From assembly GCA_019359115.1 (NCBI GenBank), contig JAHHHW010000033.1:1-64000 (forward strand): a stretch of DNA of 64,000 bases, given 5' to 3'. Positions within the stretch are counted from its first letter, which is position 1, and every line of letters begins with the position of its first letter. Positions 1 through 8,579 of this stretch are shown piece after piece. This DNA is from Pelatocladus maniniholoensis HA4357-MV3 (GTDB lineage: Bacteria > Cyanobacteriota > Cyanobacteriia > Cyanobacteriales > Nostocaceae). A program made the position numbers and the translations under genes. The notes beneath the pieces are model-generated. The model had not been told where the DNA came from. It worked only from the letters and a program-made list of their open reading frames with translations, and did not search any database.

Positions 1-113
1 GTACACCAACTAAACGTTTGAACTCCCGATTAGATAGCCGTTTGGTTTGCTCGTGTTGCATGGGGGATATTGATTACATGATACAAAACCCTTAACTATA
101 CCATAAAATAATT

Positions 114-878
114 TTGCAAGAGGTCTATTCGCCTCCAAATCTACCAGCCATTGAACAAAGCAAAAATCAAAATCATGTACAAGAATGTTTGCATACTCTG
201 ACTGGATATTCAACTGGTTTGAGTAGTGTAAATTCTGTTGCGATGAATGCTGATGGTCAAATATTAGCCAGTGGTCATGATGATAAAACTATTAAATTAT
301 GGGATTTAAACACCTACAAATTCATATCTACTTTAACCGGACATTCTCAAGCTGTGAAATCACTTGCTTTCAGTCCCCAGGGAAATATTTTGGCAACAGC
401 AAGCGATGATAAAACTATTAAATTATGGAATCTGACGACATTGGAAGAAATTTGTACCCTTTTGGGACACTCCAGCGCTGTCAAATCAGTTGCGTTTAGT
501 CTTGAGGGGATTTTAGCTAGTGGTAGTTGGGATAAAACAATTAAACTTTGGAATGTCACAACAGGTGCAGAAATTTTCACTCTAGCTGGACATCAGTTAC
601 AGGTAAGTGCTGTTGCATTTAGTCCTCAAAATCAACTACTTGCTAGTACTAGTTTTGACAGAACAATTCGTCTGTGGGATTTGTCTTCGCTTCACACCCA
701 AACCCAGAAAAAATTTGAAAACTGCCCATACTACAGCCTTTGTGGTCATGCATGGGCAGTTTTGACAGTCGCCTTCAGTCCCGACGGTAAAATCTTGCCA
801 ACTGGTAGCGATGATCACACTATCAAATTGTGGGATGTAAATACTGGTCAGGTAATTCACACACTATTAGGCCATTAA
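114..878 (+). CDS. WD40-repeat protein, apparently truncated at both ends
   Basis: The product holds five complete WD40 blades of about 42 residues, each with the GH...V..(V/L)AFSP...LAS...D.TI(K/R)LW(D/N) pattern, and then the first four residues of a sixth (LLGH) before TAA. WD40 propellers usually need seven blades and act as protein-interaction platforms. After the stop the same frame still reads SSVLAV, the normal continuation of GH in these repeats, so the TAA at 876-878 looks like a nonsense mutation. Homology then ends at the converging PSRP-3 gene. The only start is a TTG at 114 with no clear ribosome site, and it lies inside TTGCAAGAGGTCTA, a short repeat also present at 5056-5069. 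The gene is therefore probably a remnant of a longer cyanobacterial WD40 protein. Confidence 0.75.
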   Translation: MQEVYSPPNLPAIEQSKNQNHVQECLHTLTGYSTGLSSVNSVAMNADGQILASGHDDKTIKLWDLNTYKFISTLTGHSQAVKSLAFSPQGNILATASDDKTIKLWNLTTLEEICTLLGHSSAVKSVAFSLEGILASGSWDKTIKLWNVTTGAEIFTLAGHQLQVSAVAFSPQNQLLASTSFDRTIRLWDLSSLHTQTQKKFENCPYYSLCGHAWAVLTVAFSPDGKILPTGSDDHTIKLWDVNTGQVIHTLLGH

Positions 879-896
879 AGCTCTGTTCTAGCAGTA

Positions 897-1223
897 CTAG
901 GCGCTACCTGTGAAAGCAACATCGGGAAATTTCCCTTGTGCTTCTGACATCGGGCGGTTTCTACCTTCCTCTTGCCAGTAGTTGATAACTTCGGTAGCTT
1001 TATTGAGTAACTCTACCCGATCTACCTCAGTAATCCAGTGTTTTGACTCTAGCTCTTTTTTTAGTTCTTCCCAAGCGTCATTTCTGGGCCAGAAAAAGTA
1101 CTTTGTCAAAGGACTAGTACCTTTACCTACCACCTGATCCACCGCTAGGGCGACGTTTTCGTCTAACCACAAAATTTTTAAAATGAACTTTGACAATCGC
1201 ACCTCCGCGAAATTTCTGGGCAA
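897..1223 (-). CDS. ycf65: Ycf65 / PSRP-3-like 30S ribosomal protein
   Basis: This 108-residue protein matches the Ycf65/PSRP-3 family, known as plastid-specific ribosomal protein 3 and found in cyanobacteria and plastids, where it associates with the small ribosomal subunit. The conserved core is visible: [15 protein letters not shown], then [23 protein letters not shown], and the late [16 protein letters not shown] stretch. Length is normal for the family. It converges with the WD40 remnant, with 18 bp between stop codons. The function is by family; it has no obvious operon partner here. Confidence 0.9.
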   Translation of the reverse strand: MPRNFAEVRLSKFILKILWLDENVALAVDQVVGKGTSPLTKYFFWPRNDAWEELKKELESKHWITEVDRVELLNKATEVINYWQEEGRNRPMSEAQGKFPDVAFTGSA

Positions 1224-1382
1224 TACTGATTAACAACAGCGATCGCTTATTTTATCGCAATCCCTGCCAGGTGGACAAATTGATTGAGGGGATCAGGGAC
1301 AACTAATCAGTTAACAGTTACCAGTTTAATTTGATAACTGATTCATCCCCAACTACTAACAACTAACCACTAACAACTAACT

Positions 1383-2204
1383 ATGAACATAATTGTGATT
1401 TTTGATATTGATGGTGTTGTGCGCGATGTGAGTGGTTCCTATCGTCGTGCGATCGCGGATACTGTTGAAAATTTCACTCAAGGTAAGTATCGCCCTACAC
1501 CAATAGACATTGACAAATTAAAGTCTGAAGGAATTTGGAATAATGATTGGGAAGCATCCCAAGAGTTAATATACCGATATTTTGAAGCCCAAGGACAGCT
1601 CCGCGCACAATTGGAATTGGACTACAAAAATATCGTTACTTTTTTTCAATCTCGTTACCGAGGTACTGAACCTGAAAATTTCACTGGCTATATTTGTGAT
1701 GAACCTTTATTGTTAAGTTCTAGCTATCTTGAACAACTGACTTTAGCTGGTATTGCTTGGGGATTTTTCAGTGGTGCGACTCGTGGTTCTGCTAACTATG
1801 TTTTGCAAGGTCGCCTGGGTTTGCGATCTCCGGTATTAATTGCTATGGAAGATGCACCAGGAAAACCAGATCCAACGGGACTTTTCGCTACTGTTCGCTT
1901 ATTGGAAGAGAAGATTGACAATTCGTCTTTAATAGTGTACGTCGGAGATACAGTCGCTGACATGTATACAGTAGAGAAAGCGCGTAGACAGGACGCAGGT
2001 TCTCGTCAGACATCACTTCAACCCGAAAAAACTTGGATTGGTGTGGGTGTACTACCACCACATGTCCAGGAAACAACAGCACGGCGTGACGCTTATGCTG
2101 ACACTCTGCGGCAAGCAGGAGCAGCTATAGTTTTGAATAATGTGCAAGAACTCACGCCAGCAAAGATTTTAGAATTAACTGATGTGGGGTCTGGGGAACA
2201 ATAA
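1383..2204 (+). CDS. HAD-superfamily hydrolase (TIGR01548-type)
   Basis: The protein opens with the HAD nucleophile motif DIDGVVRDV (residues about 8-16), has a cap region, and ends its core with GDTVADMYTVEKA, the acidic Mg2+-binding motif IV. A lysine in APGKPDP is the probable motif III. HAD enzymes of this shape are phosphatases or phosphotransferases acting in the cytoplasm. The sequence resembles the cyanobacterial HAD-SF-IA-hyp1 group, whose substrate is not known to me. Start ATG follows a stretch of 7-bp tandem repeats (AACTAAC type, about 1340-1382), so the promoter must lie in or before that repeat. The gene stands alone and converges on the VWA gene. Confidence 0.85.
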   Translation: MNIIVIFDIDGVVRDVSGSYRRAIADTVENFTQGKYRPTPIDIDKLKSEGIWNNDWEASQELIYRYFEAQGQLRAQLELDYKNIVTFFQSRYRGTEPENFTGYICDEPLLLSSSYLEQLTLAGIAWGFFSGATRGSANYVLQGRLGLRSPVLIAMEDAPGKPDPTGLFATVRLLEEKIDNSSLIVYVGDTVADMYTVEKARRQDAGSRQTSLQPEKTWIGVGVLPPHVQETTARRDAYADTLRQAGAAIVLNNVQELTPAKILELTDVGSGEQ

Positions 2205-2335
2205 GTTCCTCGCCTTGACACTCTCCGGTCTGAAGACTCGGAGATTCTTGGTTCAGCGAGACCACTTAGACTAGGTTCCTTGCGATGAGGCGGGTTTTTT
2301 GAACATTTGGGATGCTCTCCCTCCTCTCATTCTAC
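2205..2335. repeat. Hairpin cluster ending in a recurring MITE-end motif
   Basis: This space separates two converging genes. It holds a stem CTCCGGTCT / AGACTCGGAG (one bulged T) near 2221-2242, then GAGGCGGG followed by a T-run at about 2287-2301, and then TTGAACATTTGGGATGCTC (2299-2317). The last motif recurs at 62461-62479, where it is one end of a small element flanked by a target duplication, and in diverged form at 23854-23868. The hairpin and T-run could also terminate the HAD transcript. The matching left end is not present, so this is probably a decayed copy. Confidence 0.5.
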
Positions 2336-4213
2336 TTAATTGCTGGTGTTGGGTTGCACAAAACGCTTAATGTCACCACAGGCAATATAAGACTTGCCAT
2401 CAGGAGCTATTTTGATTTCATCAACGACGTAAAGCATTCCTTCCTCACGAATTGAGCGAGGAAAACGCATATTCCAATCAGGTTCATATCCGTCAGACAC
2501 TACTCTAGCGCGCAGCTTGCTGCCATCTTTAACACACTGAACTAGAATGCCATTATTTACACTGTCAGTGGTAAGTAGGTCGGCAGCGCTGGCGGGGCCT
2601 TTGGCAGCTTTGCCAGTATTAGTAGGCTTTGATTGTCGGCGAGCAACAAAGATATCTGCTTCACCAGGTTTAGCAAAACGGTTAATTTTGCCACATACGC
2701 GATAGAAAGAGCCATCTGTTGAAAGTTCCACTTCTTCAACGACATAATGCGCTCCCTCAGCACGAATTGCTCTAGGAAACTGAACATTTTTAGTTGCATC
2801 GTAACCATCGGACATGACTTTGACTCGCAATTTACCCCCTTCACGAACACAGTATAATTCAACACCTGAGCCAACATTATTTACTGTTGGCATCGCGTAT
2901 ATTTCATCGCCCGCAGTCACACCACGACCCACCAGATCACTGCGAGTGCGAGTCATTGCCTGATAAGTTTGATCTCGCAGTTCTTTACGTCCAGCATTGC
3001 CTAAAGCTTTTTGGGCAATCCGTCCTGCAAAATATTCCAGCTGATCTATCTCTTCAGCAATTTCAAAATTCTCGTTCAAGCCTTTGTTTCGCAGATCTTG
3101 GACTAGTGCGCGTAGGGTTTGTTCGGCTTCTTGGTGTTTCCCATGCTCTGCTAGATCGAGGGCAATTTCTTTGGCCTTAGCAATAGTCAGACGGCTCAAA
3201 TCAATGATGATATGGCTGGAAGAAGCAAAAGCTGATTCTTCAACTGTGCCAACTTTGGCGACAATATCTGTTGTACCAGACATGCTTTGAATGATGTCAT
3301 TTTGTACTACATCAGCACTGTAATGCAGTTTCATCACAGGTAATTGACCTATTTGAGCAGCAGGAATCTCCAGACTTAAACCCAAAAGTTTGTCTTCACC
3401 CTCGTAAAGTTCCCCTAAACTAATCACAGGTTGACCAATGTTATTTTGGTCAAATTTAGCAAGACTTAAGACATCAACGAGATTAACTCCATCAGCCAAC
3501 TCAAGCGTTACTTTCAAGTTTTGACCTACGACTGCTCTGAGACTATCTAGCTCAATACTGAAGACTTCGGCTGCTTCATCAATGCTTTGAATAAAGTAGA
3601 AGTTGCCACTAGCGGCTCTGGCCATACCAATCAGCAGATCCTCATTGAAACCCTGAGCAAAACCTAATGTAGTTGTGATAATACCTTCCTCAGCTTTTTG
3701 CCCTGCTGTTGCTGTGAGTATTTTAGGATCTTGAATACCCATGTTAGCGTGACCATCGGTCAGCAGCAGCACACGGTTGATTTTTTGCGGATTAAGTTGC
3801 TGTTTCACATATTCGCAACCTTTGAGCCATCCCCCAGATAAATTGGTAATACCTCCTGCTTTCACCTTATTTATAGAATTTTTCAATGCAGATTTGTTGG
3901 CTACAGGCTGGGGTGGGACAACGGTATCTACTGTATCATCGTAAACAACTACTGAAAGAATATCGTTTGCCTCAAGTTGCTCTACTACAGATTCAGCAGC
4001 TTTGAGCGCATGAAACAAGGGAGCGCCTGCCATAGAGCCAGAACGATCTATTACAAGAGATAGGTTAAGATCACGTCGCCCAGACTCAGGTATGTCAGCA
4101 CGAAAACGGAGTAACACATTAGTCTTTAATGAAGAGCCAGCGGGTAATATCGCTTGGTCAAATGCGTAACTTGTTTTGATCATTTGCAGACCCTCAAAAT
4201 TATTTTTAATCAC
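2336..4213 (-). CDS. VWA-domain protein with a duplicated C-terminal module
   Basis: A von Willebrand factor A domain occupies roughly residues 45-220. Its metal site (MIDAS) is complete: DRSGSM at 56-61, a Thr near 123 and Asp153 in LTDGHAN. A middle beta-rich part follows, then two copies of a module of about 70 residues (about 445-515 and 550-621) sharing the pattern C(V)(R/K)(D/E)G.KLR..V.SDGY....FPR.IR.EG..YVV.E, separated by a Gly/Ala/Ser-rich linker. No signal peptide or membrane segment is seen, so it is probably cytoplasmic. A second Met at residue 11 (MIKTSYAF, 4183) is an equally good start. VWA proteins usually bind partners through a metal; the target here is unknown. Confidence 0.85.
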   Translation of the reverse strand: MIKNNFEGLQMIKTSYAFDQAILPAGSSLKTNVLLRFRADIPESGRRDLNLSLVIDRSGSMAGAPLFHALKAAESVVEQLEANDILSVVVYDDTVDTVVPPQPVANKSALKNSINKVKAGGITNLSGGWLKGCEYVKQQLNPQKINRVLLLTDGHANMGIQDPKILTATAGQKAEEGIITTTLGFAQGFNEDLLIGMARAASGNFYFIQSIDEAAEVFSIELDSLRAVVGQNLKVTLELADGVNLVDVLSLAKFDQNNIGQPVISLGELYEGEDKLLGLSLEIPAAQIGQLPVMKLHYSADVVQNDIIQSMSGTTDIVAKVGTVEESAFASSSHIIIDLSRLTIAKAKEIALDLAEHGKHQEAEQTLRALVQDLRNKGLNENFEIAEEIDQLEYFAGRIAQKALGNAGRKELRDQTYQAMTRTRSDLVGRGVTAGDEIYAMPTVNNVGSGVELYCVREGGKLRVKVMSDGYDATKNVQFPRAIRAEGAHYVVEEVELSTDGSFYRVCGKINRFAKPGEADIFVARRQSKPTNTGKAAKGPASAADLLTTDSVNNGILVQCVKDGSKLRARVVSDGYEPDWNMRFPRSIREEGMLYVVDEIKIAPDGKSYIACGDIKRFVQPNTSN

Positions 4214-4480
4214 TGGTGAGTTTTTTTATACGCTCACCATCAGTGTTGCTTTTAGTTTGCCCAGTGGTCATAAAGATCTAATTCTTTATCCTTTGTCATT
4301 GACGAGATTTTCAAAGATTTTGATATTTCTTAACGTACGTATTACTCCACGACTTAGCTGTGTCCTTAAAGAAGTCGGGAATCTGATGTATTTGGAGTTG
4401 CAGAATTGTTTTATTGATGAGCGATCGCCCAGTCGAAAAGCGACTATAGCACTTCTGACTCGATTGCAATACAGTCGGAA

Positions 4481-4532
4481 CCCCACCCCTTAATCCCCTA
4501 AGCGCAAGCGCTTAGGGGATTAAGGGGTGGGG
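4481..4532. repeat. Perfect 25-bp inverted repeat with 2-nt loop
   Basis: The left arm (4481-4505) and right arm (4508-4532) are exact reverse complements, separated only by AA. The arms start CCCCACCCCTTAATCCCC and meet at GCGC-AA-GCGC. No T-run follows, so it is not a typical terminator. It lies in a 911-bp gene-free stretch between the divergent VWA and ABC exporter genes and looks like a small palindromic element. Confidence 0.85.
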
Positions 4533-4622
4533 TACTGGGGTACGTATTGGACACAACCGAGAACTGCTATACACGTCTACGCACTCTTCAAATTCGCATC
4601 GCTCACAAAAATTGTTTGTTTT

Positions 4623-4811
4623 CATCCATAGAGAACATCAAAGCGTTTGTTCAAAACGTTTCAACGTTGCTTATTGACGTTCTCTCATCCATAGAGAACA
4701 TCAAAGCGTTTGTTCAAAACGTTTCAACGTTGTTTATTAACGTTCTTTCATCCATAGAGAACATTAAAGCGTTTGTTCAAAACGTTTCAACGTTGTTTAT
4801 TAACGAGAACC
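4623..4811 (+). repeat. Three tandem copies of a 63-bp unit
   Basis: Units begin at 4623, 4686 and 4749 with CATCCATAGAGAACAT and are nearly identical (a few base changes). The period of 63 bp keeps a reading frame open: from a TTG at 4547 to 4858 the frame encodes three 21-residue repeats containing ENIKAFVQNVSTL. Two of the three 21-bp thirds of the unit (CGTTTGTTCAAAACGTTTCAA and CGTTGTTTATTAACGTTCTTT in unit 2) align with each other, so the unit may be built from 21-mers. No good start or ribosome site supports translation, and the frame runs into the next repeat, so I treat it as a minisatellite. Confidence 0.8.
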
Positions 4812-4839
4812 CATTCACAACAAACAAGAAAGAGCGCAT

Positions 4840-5070
4840 CTGTACCGCCTCGGAATAAATTCCAAGTCTCATAGCGCAAGTCCTCTTCAGAGGACTCAAA
4901 GAAAAGAAAAGTTTGTTCCAGTCCACTTGAGTGGACTTTCGCTATGAGCCTGGAACTTTAGTTCTAGGCGGGATACAGTTTCAACATGAAAAATTTTGAC
5001 TTGTGTGTACACCGTAGCCGTAAACGGAGAGGGTTAGGGTGGGGTAAAAATATTTTTGCAAGAGGTCTAA
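4840..5070. repeat. Cloverleaf-like dispersed repeat, copy A, with tail
   Basis: The core (4840-4978) folds as an outer stem CTGTACCGCC / GGCGGGATACAG (two-base bulge), a hairpin on CTCGGAATAAATTCCAAG, a long stem CTCATAGCG / CGCTATGAG that encloses two hairpins (AGTCCTCTTCAGAGGACT and AGTCCACTTGAGTGGACT), and a last hairpin CCTGGAACTTTAGTTCTAGG. A tail to 5070 contains TTGTGTGTACACCGTAG and TTTTGCAAGAGGTCTAATG. The palindromic GTGTACAC piece recurs beside copy B (11875-11891), and the second piece recurs at 113-126. The rest of 4214-5124 shows no other gene. Confidence 0.75.
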
Positions 5071-5124
5071 TGGAAAACCACTAAATATAGTCAACTGCGG
5101 GCGATTTGCGTTATACAAATAATA

Positions 5125-6960
5125 ATGAGGACTCTTCGTAAAAGACGTAACGCCCTGCGCCAATCCCTGGCGGTATTTCGCTATAGTGGACGAGCGATCG
5201 CTTTGGTATGGAATACTAATCACTCTCTGACAATTATTCTGGCAACTTTAACTCTGGTGGCTGGTTTGTTACCAGCAGCTGTAGCTTACATCGGTAAGTT
5301 AATTGTTGATGCGGTAGTTTTTGCGTCTCAAAATAATACACAAACTAATGATATTGTCAATCACTCTCATCCTCTGATTTATGTGGGAATAGAAGCGATC
5401 GCTGTAGCTTTACTTGCTTTTAGCCAGAGGGGATTAACAATTTGTCAATCGTTGTTGCGGGTGTTACTCGGTCAACGGGTGAATGAATTAATCTTGGAAA
5501 AAGCCCTCACTCTGGAACTGACACAATTTGAAGACTCGGAATTTTATGATAAACTCACAAACGCTCGCCGAGAAGCTTCCATTCGTCCACTTTCGCTAGT
5601 CAACCGTACCTTTGGCTTGGTACAAAGCGCCCTTTCACTGTTAACTTATGGCGTTCTGTTAATCAAATTTTCAATTTGGGCAGTGGTTGTACTAATCTTA
5701 GCAGCCATGCCTGCATTCGTTGCCGAAACTAGATTTGCGGGGGAAGCCTTTCGCTTGTTTCGTTGGCGCGCACCGGAAACTCGCCAGCAGCATTATTTAG
5801 AAACCTTGGCTGCTAGAGAAGATTTCGCCAAGGAAGTCAAACTCTACCAATTGGGAGAGATGTTGCTGGAACGTTACCGCAATATCTTCTATCAACTCTA
5901 CGATGAAGACCGCAACTTAACAATCCGGCGAGGAATGTGGGGATACTTGCTAAGTTTGCTAAGTACCGCCGCTTTTTATGTCGCCTACGCTTGGATTGTA
6001 CTGGAAACCGTTGCGGGGAGAATTTCTCTAGGTGATATGACGATGTATCTCACCGTATTTCGCCAAGGACAGATGACTTTTTCTGGTGCTTTAACTTCCA
6101 TCGGGGGAATGTACGAAGACAATTTATATCTTTCTAATCTTTATGAATTTCTAGAGGAGGAAGTACCACAACCAAGAGGGAAAGCAACCAGAGGTGTAAA
6201 ACCTGGAGATGGTATCCGCTTTGAAAATGTTACGTTTACCTATCCAGAAAGTACCCAACCTGCATTGACAAATATTTCTTTTCACCTGAAACCAGGAAAT
6301 AAATTAGCGATTGTCGGTGAAAACGGTTCTGGTAAAACTACTTTAATTAAACTACTGACTCGACTCTACAACCCCAGTTCCGGCAGGATTTTACTAGATG
6401 GCTTAGACTTGCAACAGTGGGATGTGGAGGTGTTGCGACAACGCATCGGTGTAATTTTCCAGAACTTTGTCCGCTACCAATTTACGGTAGGAGAGAACAT
6501 CGGTGTGGGTGACGTGGAACGGATGGAAGATAGGGAATTGTGGGAAATTGCTGCTGAAAAAGGTATGGCGCTACCTTTTATTGAAAAATTACCTACAGGT
6601 TTCACTACGCAATTGGGTAAGTGGTTCAAAGGCGGACAGGAACTTTCTGGAGGACAATGGCAGAAAATTGCCCTCGCCCGTGCTTTTATGCGAACTAACG
6701 CAGATATAGTAGTCTTGGATGAGCCGACATCAGCGATGGATGCTCAAGCTGAGTATGAGATTTTCAATCATTTTCGCGCTTTAACTAAAAATCAGATGGT
6801 GTTTTTAATCTCTCACCGTTTTTCGACAGTGCGGATGGCTGACAAAATTTTGGTAATAGAAGCTGGGGAAGTGGTAGAAGAGGGAAATCATGATGAGTTA
6901 TTGCAGAATGGGGGGAGGTACGCGAGGCTGTTTTATTTGCAAGCAGCAGGGTATCAGTAG
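5125..6960 (+). CDS. ABC transporter, fused permease and ATPase (type I exporter)
   Basis: A half-transporter of 611 residues. The N-terminal half has about six membrane segments (from residue 35, including IILATLTLVAGLLPAAVAYI). The C-terminal ATPase has Walker A GENGSGKTT (near residue 398), the signature LSGGQWQKIALARA (near 510), Walker B VVLDEPTSAMD (near 530) and the switch His in LISHRFST. It should act as a homodimer in the inner membrane, exporting a lipid, peptide or drug; the substrate cannot be told from sequence. There is no C39 peptidase domain. It stands alone and converges on the glycosyltransferase gene with 33 bp between them. Confidence 0.85.
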   Translation: MRTLRKRRNALRQSLAVFRYSGRAIALVWNTNHSLTIILATLTLVAGLLPAAVAYIGKLIVDAVVFASQNNTQTNDIVNHSHPLIYVGIEAIAVALLAFSQRGLTICQSLLRVLLGQRVNELILEKALTLELTQFEDSEFYDKLTNARREASIRPLSLVNRTFGLVQSALSLLTYGVLLIKFSIWAVVVLILAAMPAFVAETRFAGEAFRLFRWRAPETRQQHYLETLAAREDFAKEVKLYQLGEMLLERYRNIFYQLYDEDRNLTIRRGMWGYLLSLLSTAAFYVAYAWIVLETVAGRISLGDMTMYLTVFRQGQMTFSGALTSIGGMYEDNLYLSNLYEFLEEEVPQPRGKATRGVKPGDGIRFENVTFTYPESTQPALTNISFHLKPGNKLAIVGENGSGKTTLIKLLTRLYNPSSGRILLDGLDLQQWDVEVLRQRIGVIFQNFVRYQFTVGENIGVGDVERMEDRELWEIAAEKGMALPFIEKLPTGFTTQLGKWFKGGQELSGGQWQKIALARAFMRTNADIVVLDEPTSAMDAQAEYEIFNHFRALTKNQMVFLISHRFSTVRMADKILVIEAGEVVEEGNHDELLQNGGRYARLFYLQAAGYQ

Positions 6961-6993
6961 GGACGCAAAGACACCGAAGGGAAGGGGGACACG

Positions 6994-8226
6994 TCACACT
7001 TTATAAACCCTTCCTTTCCAAGCGCCGCCTCTTCCTTGCCAATAACGCAGTGCTGAGTCTATAGTCATTAAATTATAGAGAAAGGCAATGATCGGTAAAC
7101 AAAAAGTTAACCAAACAGGACATCTATAAAAACGAATCATTGGTAAATAAGCCAAACTCATTAGCAACCATGCTGATAAACCTGTGAGTGCAACTAACCA
7201 ATTTCCTGTCAAAGCACCGATAATGAAACCCAAAGGTGGAATTATGTAAACCAAGATCATTGCAAATAGGGTTCCAATTAACAACAATGGCGAGTAGTTG
7301 AGTTGAGTAAAGGCTGTACGAGCAACCATATCCCAAATTGGAGACAGTGATAAATAGGGACGTAGACTGTGAGTTGAAGAACTTAGTCCTAGCCAGATTT
7401 TTGAGGAGGAGTGTGAGGAAGAAATTGTGTTTTGTTGTGATTTTGTGCGATCGCCACTATCCTGAGATTGGGTAAAGCCTGATTTGACGGCATGAGCAAG
7501 AGCGCAATCGTCAATTAATGCTTGGCGAATTACTTGCATACCACCGATGCGTTTGAGTGTTGCTTTGCGTACGAGGATACAACCTCCCGCAGCAGCAGCT
7601 GTTGTTTTTTTAGGATTATTTACCCAGCTAAAGGGGTAAAGTTTTTGAAAGAAAAACACAAAAGCCGGAATCATAAGTTTTTCCCAAAAGTTTTCACATC
7701 TGAGTTGTACCATCAGGGAAACAAGTTCTAAATCTTCCTGTTCAGCTTTGGTAATTAGTTGGTGAAGATTGGCTACGTCATGTTCAATATCTGCATCAGT
7801 TAGCAGCAAGTAATCTGGTTCGAGTGTTGCGATCGCTTTGTTAATACCTTGTTCCATTGCCCAAAGTTTACCACTCCAACCAGGAGATAATGGTTCGGCA
7901 GTAATAACGTGTAATTGTTGATTTTTGTTTAAAGCTTGGGCAGTTTGTTGAGCAACTTCAGCAGTTCCGTCTGTACTTTGGTCATCTACCAAAAAGATAT
8001 TAAATGAGCCAGGGTAGTTTTGACAAAGGAGCGATCGCAATGTTTTTGGCAACAAATCAGCCTCGTTACGCGCTGGGATAACTGCACAAACCGATGGTAA
8101 TTTTTCTAACTGAGTTTCTGTGACATTTAATTGCTGATCTGTACGCCAAAATTGCCCCCACAAGGTTAACAATCCGATCCAAATTAATAAAGATAGAAGT
8201 ACTAAAGGTAATAGGATTTCTGTCAT
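6994..8226 (-). CDS. Glycosyltransferase family 2, HpnB-like
   Basis: The protein has an N-terminal membrane helix (about 3-26), a GT-A fold with VIPARNEADLLP and VDDQSTDGT, a DAD metal motif (144-146), the downstream acidic pair IDDCALAHAV, and several C-terminal helices (about 310-385). This order matches the hopanoid-associated glycosyltransferase HpnB as I know it, so the protein may glycosylate a hopanoid or another lipid at the membrane. No other hopanoid gene lies nearby, which leaves the substrate open. Residues about 251-275, rich in Ser, Gln and Thr, interrupt the usual join between the acidic motif and the IWLGLS segment and look like a recent insertion. Confidence 0.75.
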   Translation of the reverse strand: MTEILLPLVLLSLLIWIGLLTLWGQFWRTDQQLNVTETQLEKLPSVCAVIPARNEADLLPKTLRSLLCQNYPGSFNIFLVDDQSTDGTAEVAQQTAQALNKNQQLHVITAEPLSPGWSGKLWAMEQGINKAIATLEPDYLLLTDADIEHDVANLHQLITKAEQEDLELVSLMVQLRCENFWEKLMIPAFVFFFQKLYPFSWVNNPKKTTAAAAGGCILVRKATLKRIGGMQVIRQALIDDCALAHAVKSGFTQSQDSGDRTKSQQNTISSSHSSSKIWLGLSSSTHSLRPYLSLSPIWDMVARTAFTQLNYSPLLLIGTLFAMILVYIIPPLGFIIGALTGNWLVALTGLSAWLLMSLAYLPMIRFYRCPVWLTFCLPIIAFLYNLMTIDSALRYWQGRGGAWKGRVYKV

Positions 8227-8579
8227 AAATAAGTCGGTACAAATTTAGGTAATTAGTTGAGGTCGTGATTTGTAAAAAGTAAAAAGTAAAAAGAGAATCC
8301 CCATATCTAAAGAAAGGGTATTTAACAAGGACGCATTGTTTCTTGCGCTATGCGTCTCGTAGGCGAAGCCTTCTCGTTAGCTCCTAGCGTTCCCGAAGGG
8401 TAGAGTAACAAATTTTTATCTTCTTTTCCATGAACAAATTCGCTTTCTTGAGACCGATTTAATTCTTTTACTTTTGCCTTTTAACTTTTTACTTTTGCCT
8501 TGTTTGGTCATTGATGATTACTTATTTTCCCCCTTCCCTAGTCCCCAATCCCTGATCCCTAATTCCCGCTCCCCTTTTC
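8227..8579. repeat. Gene-free spacer built of short repeats
   Basis: The spacer lies between two minus-strand genes. It holds an AAAAGTA-type 7-bp tandem run (8275-8292), a palindromic small dispersed repeat containing CGTCTCGTAGGCGAAGCC and GCGTTCCCGAAGGGTA (8349-8403), and a run of diverged CCCAATCCCTGATCCC units (about 8540-8575). I see no ORF, tRNA or clear terminator. Confidence 0.6.

Noticed and set aside
10-213. 67-codon minus-strand ORF at the left edge
   Set aside because: It overlaps the start of the WD40 frame, and its product has no recognisable features.
4623-4811. Tandem repeats as a CRISPR array
   Set aside because: The units adjoin without unique spacers, and no cas gene is present; the same holds for 23557-23822.
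4547-4858. 103-residue repeat protein
   Set aside because: It has a TTG start without a ribosome site, and the open frame is explained by the 63-bp period; it ends inside the cloverleaf repeat.
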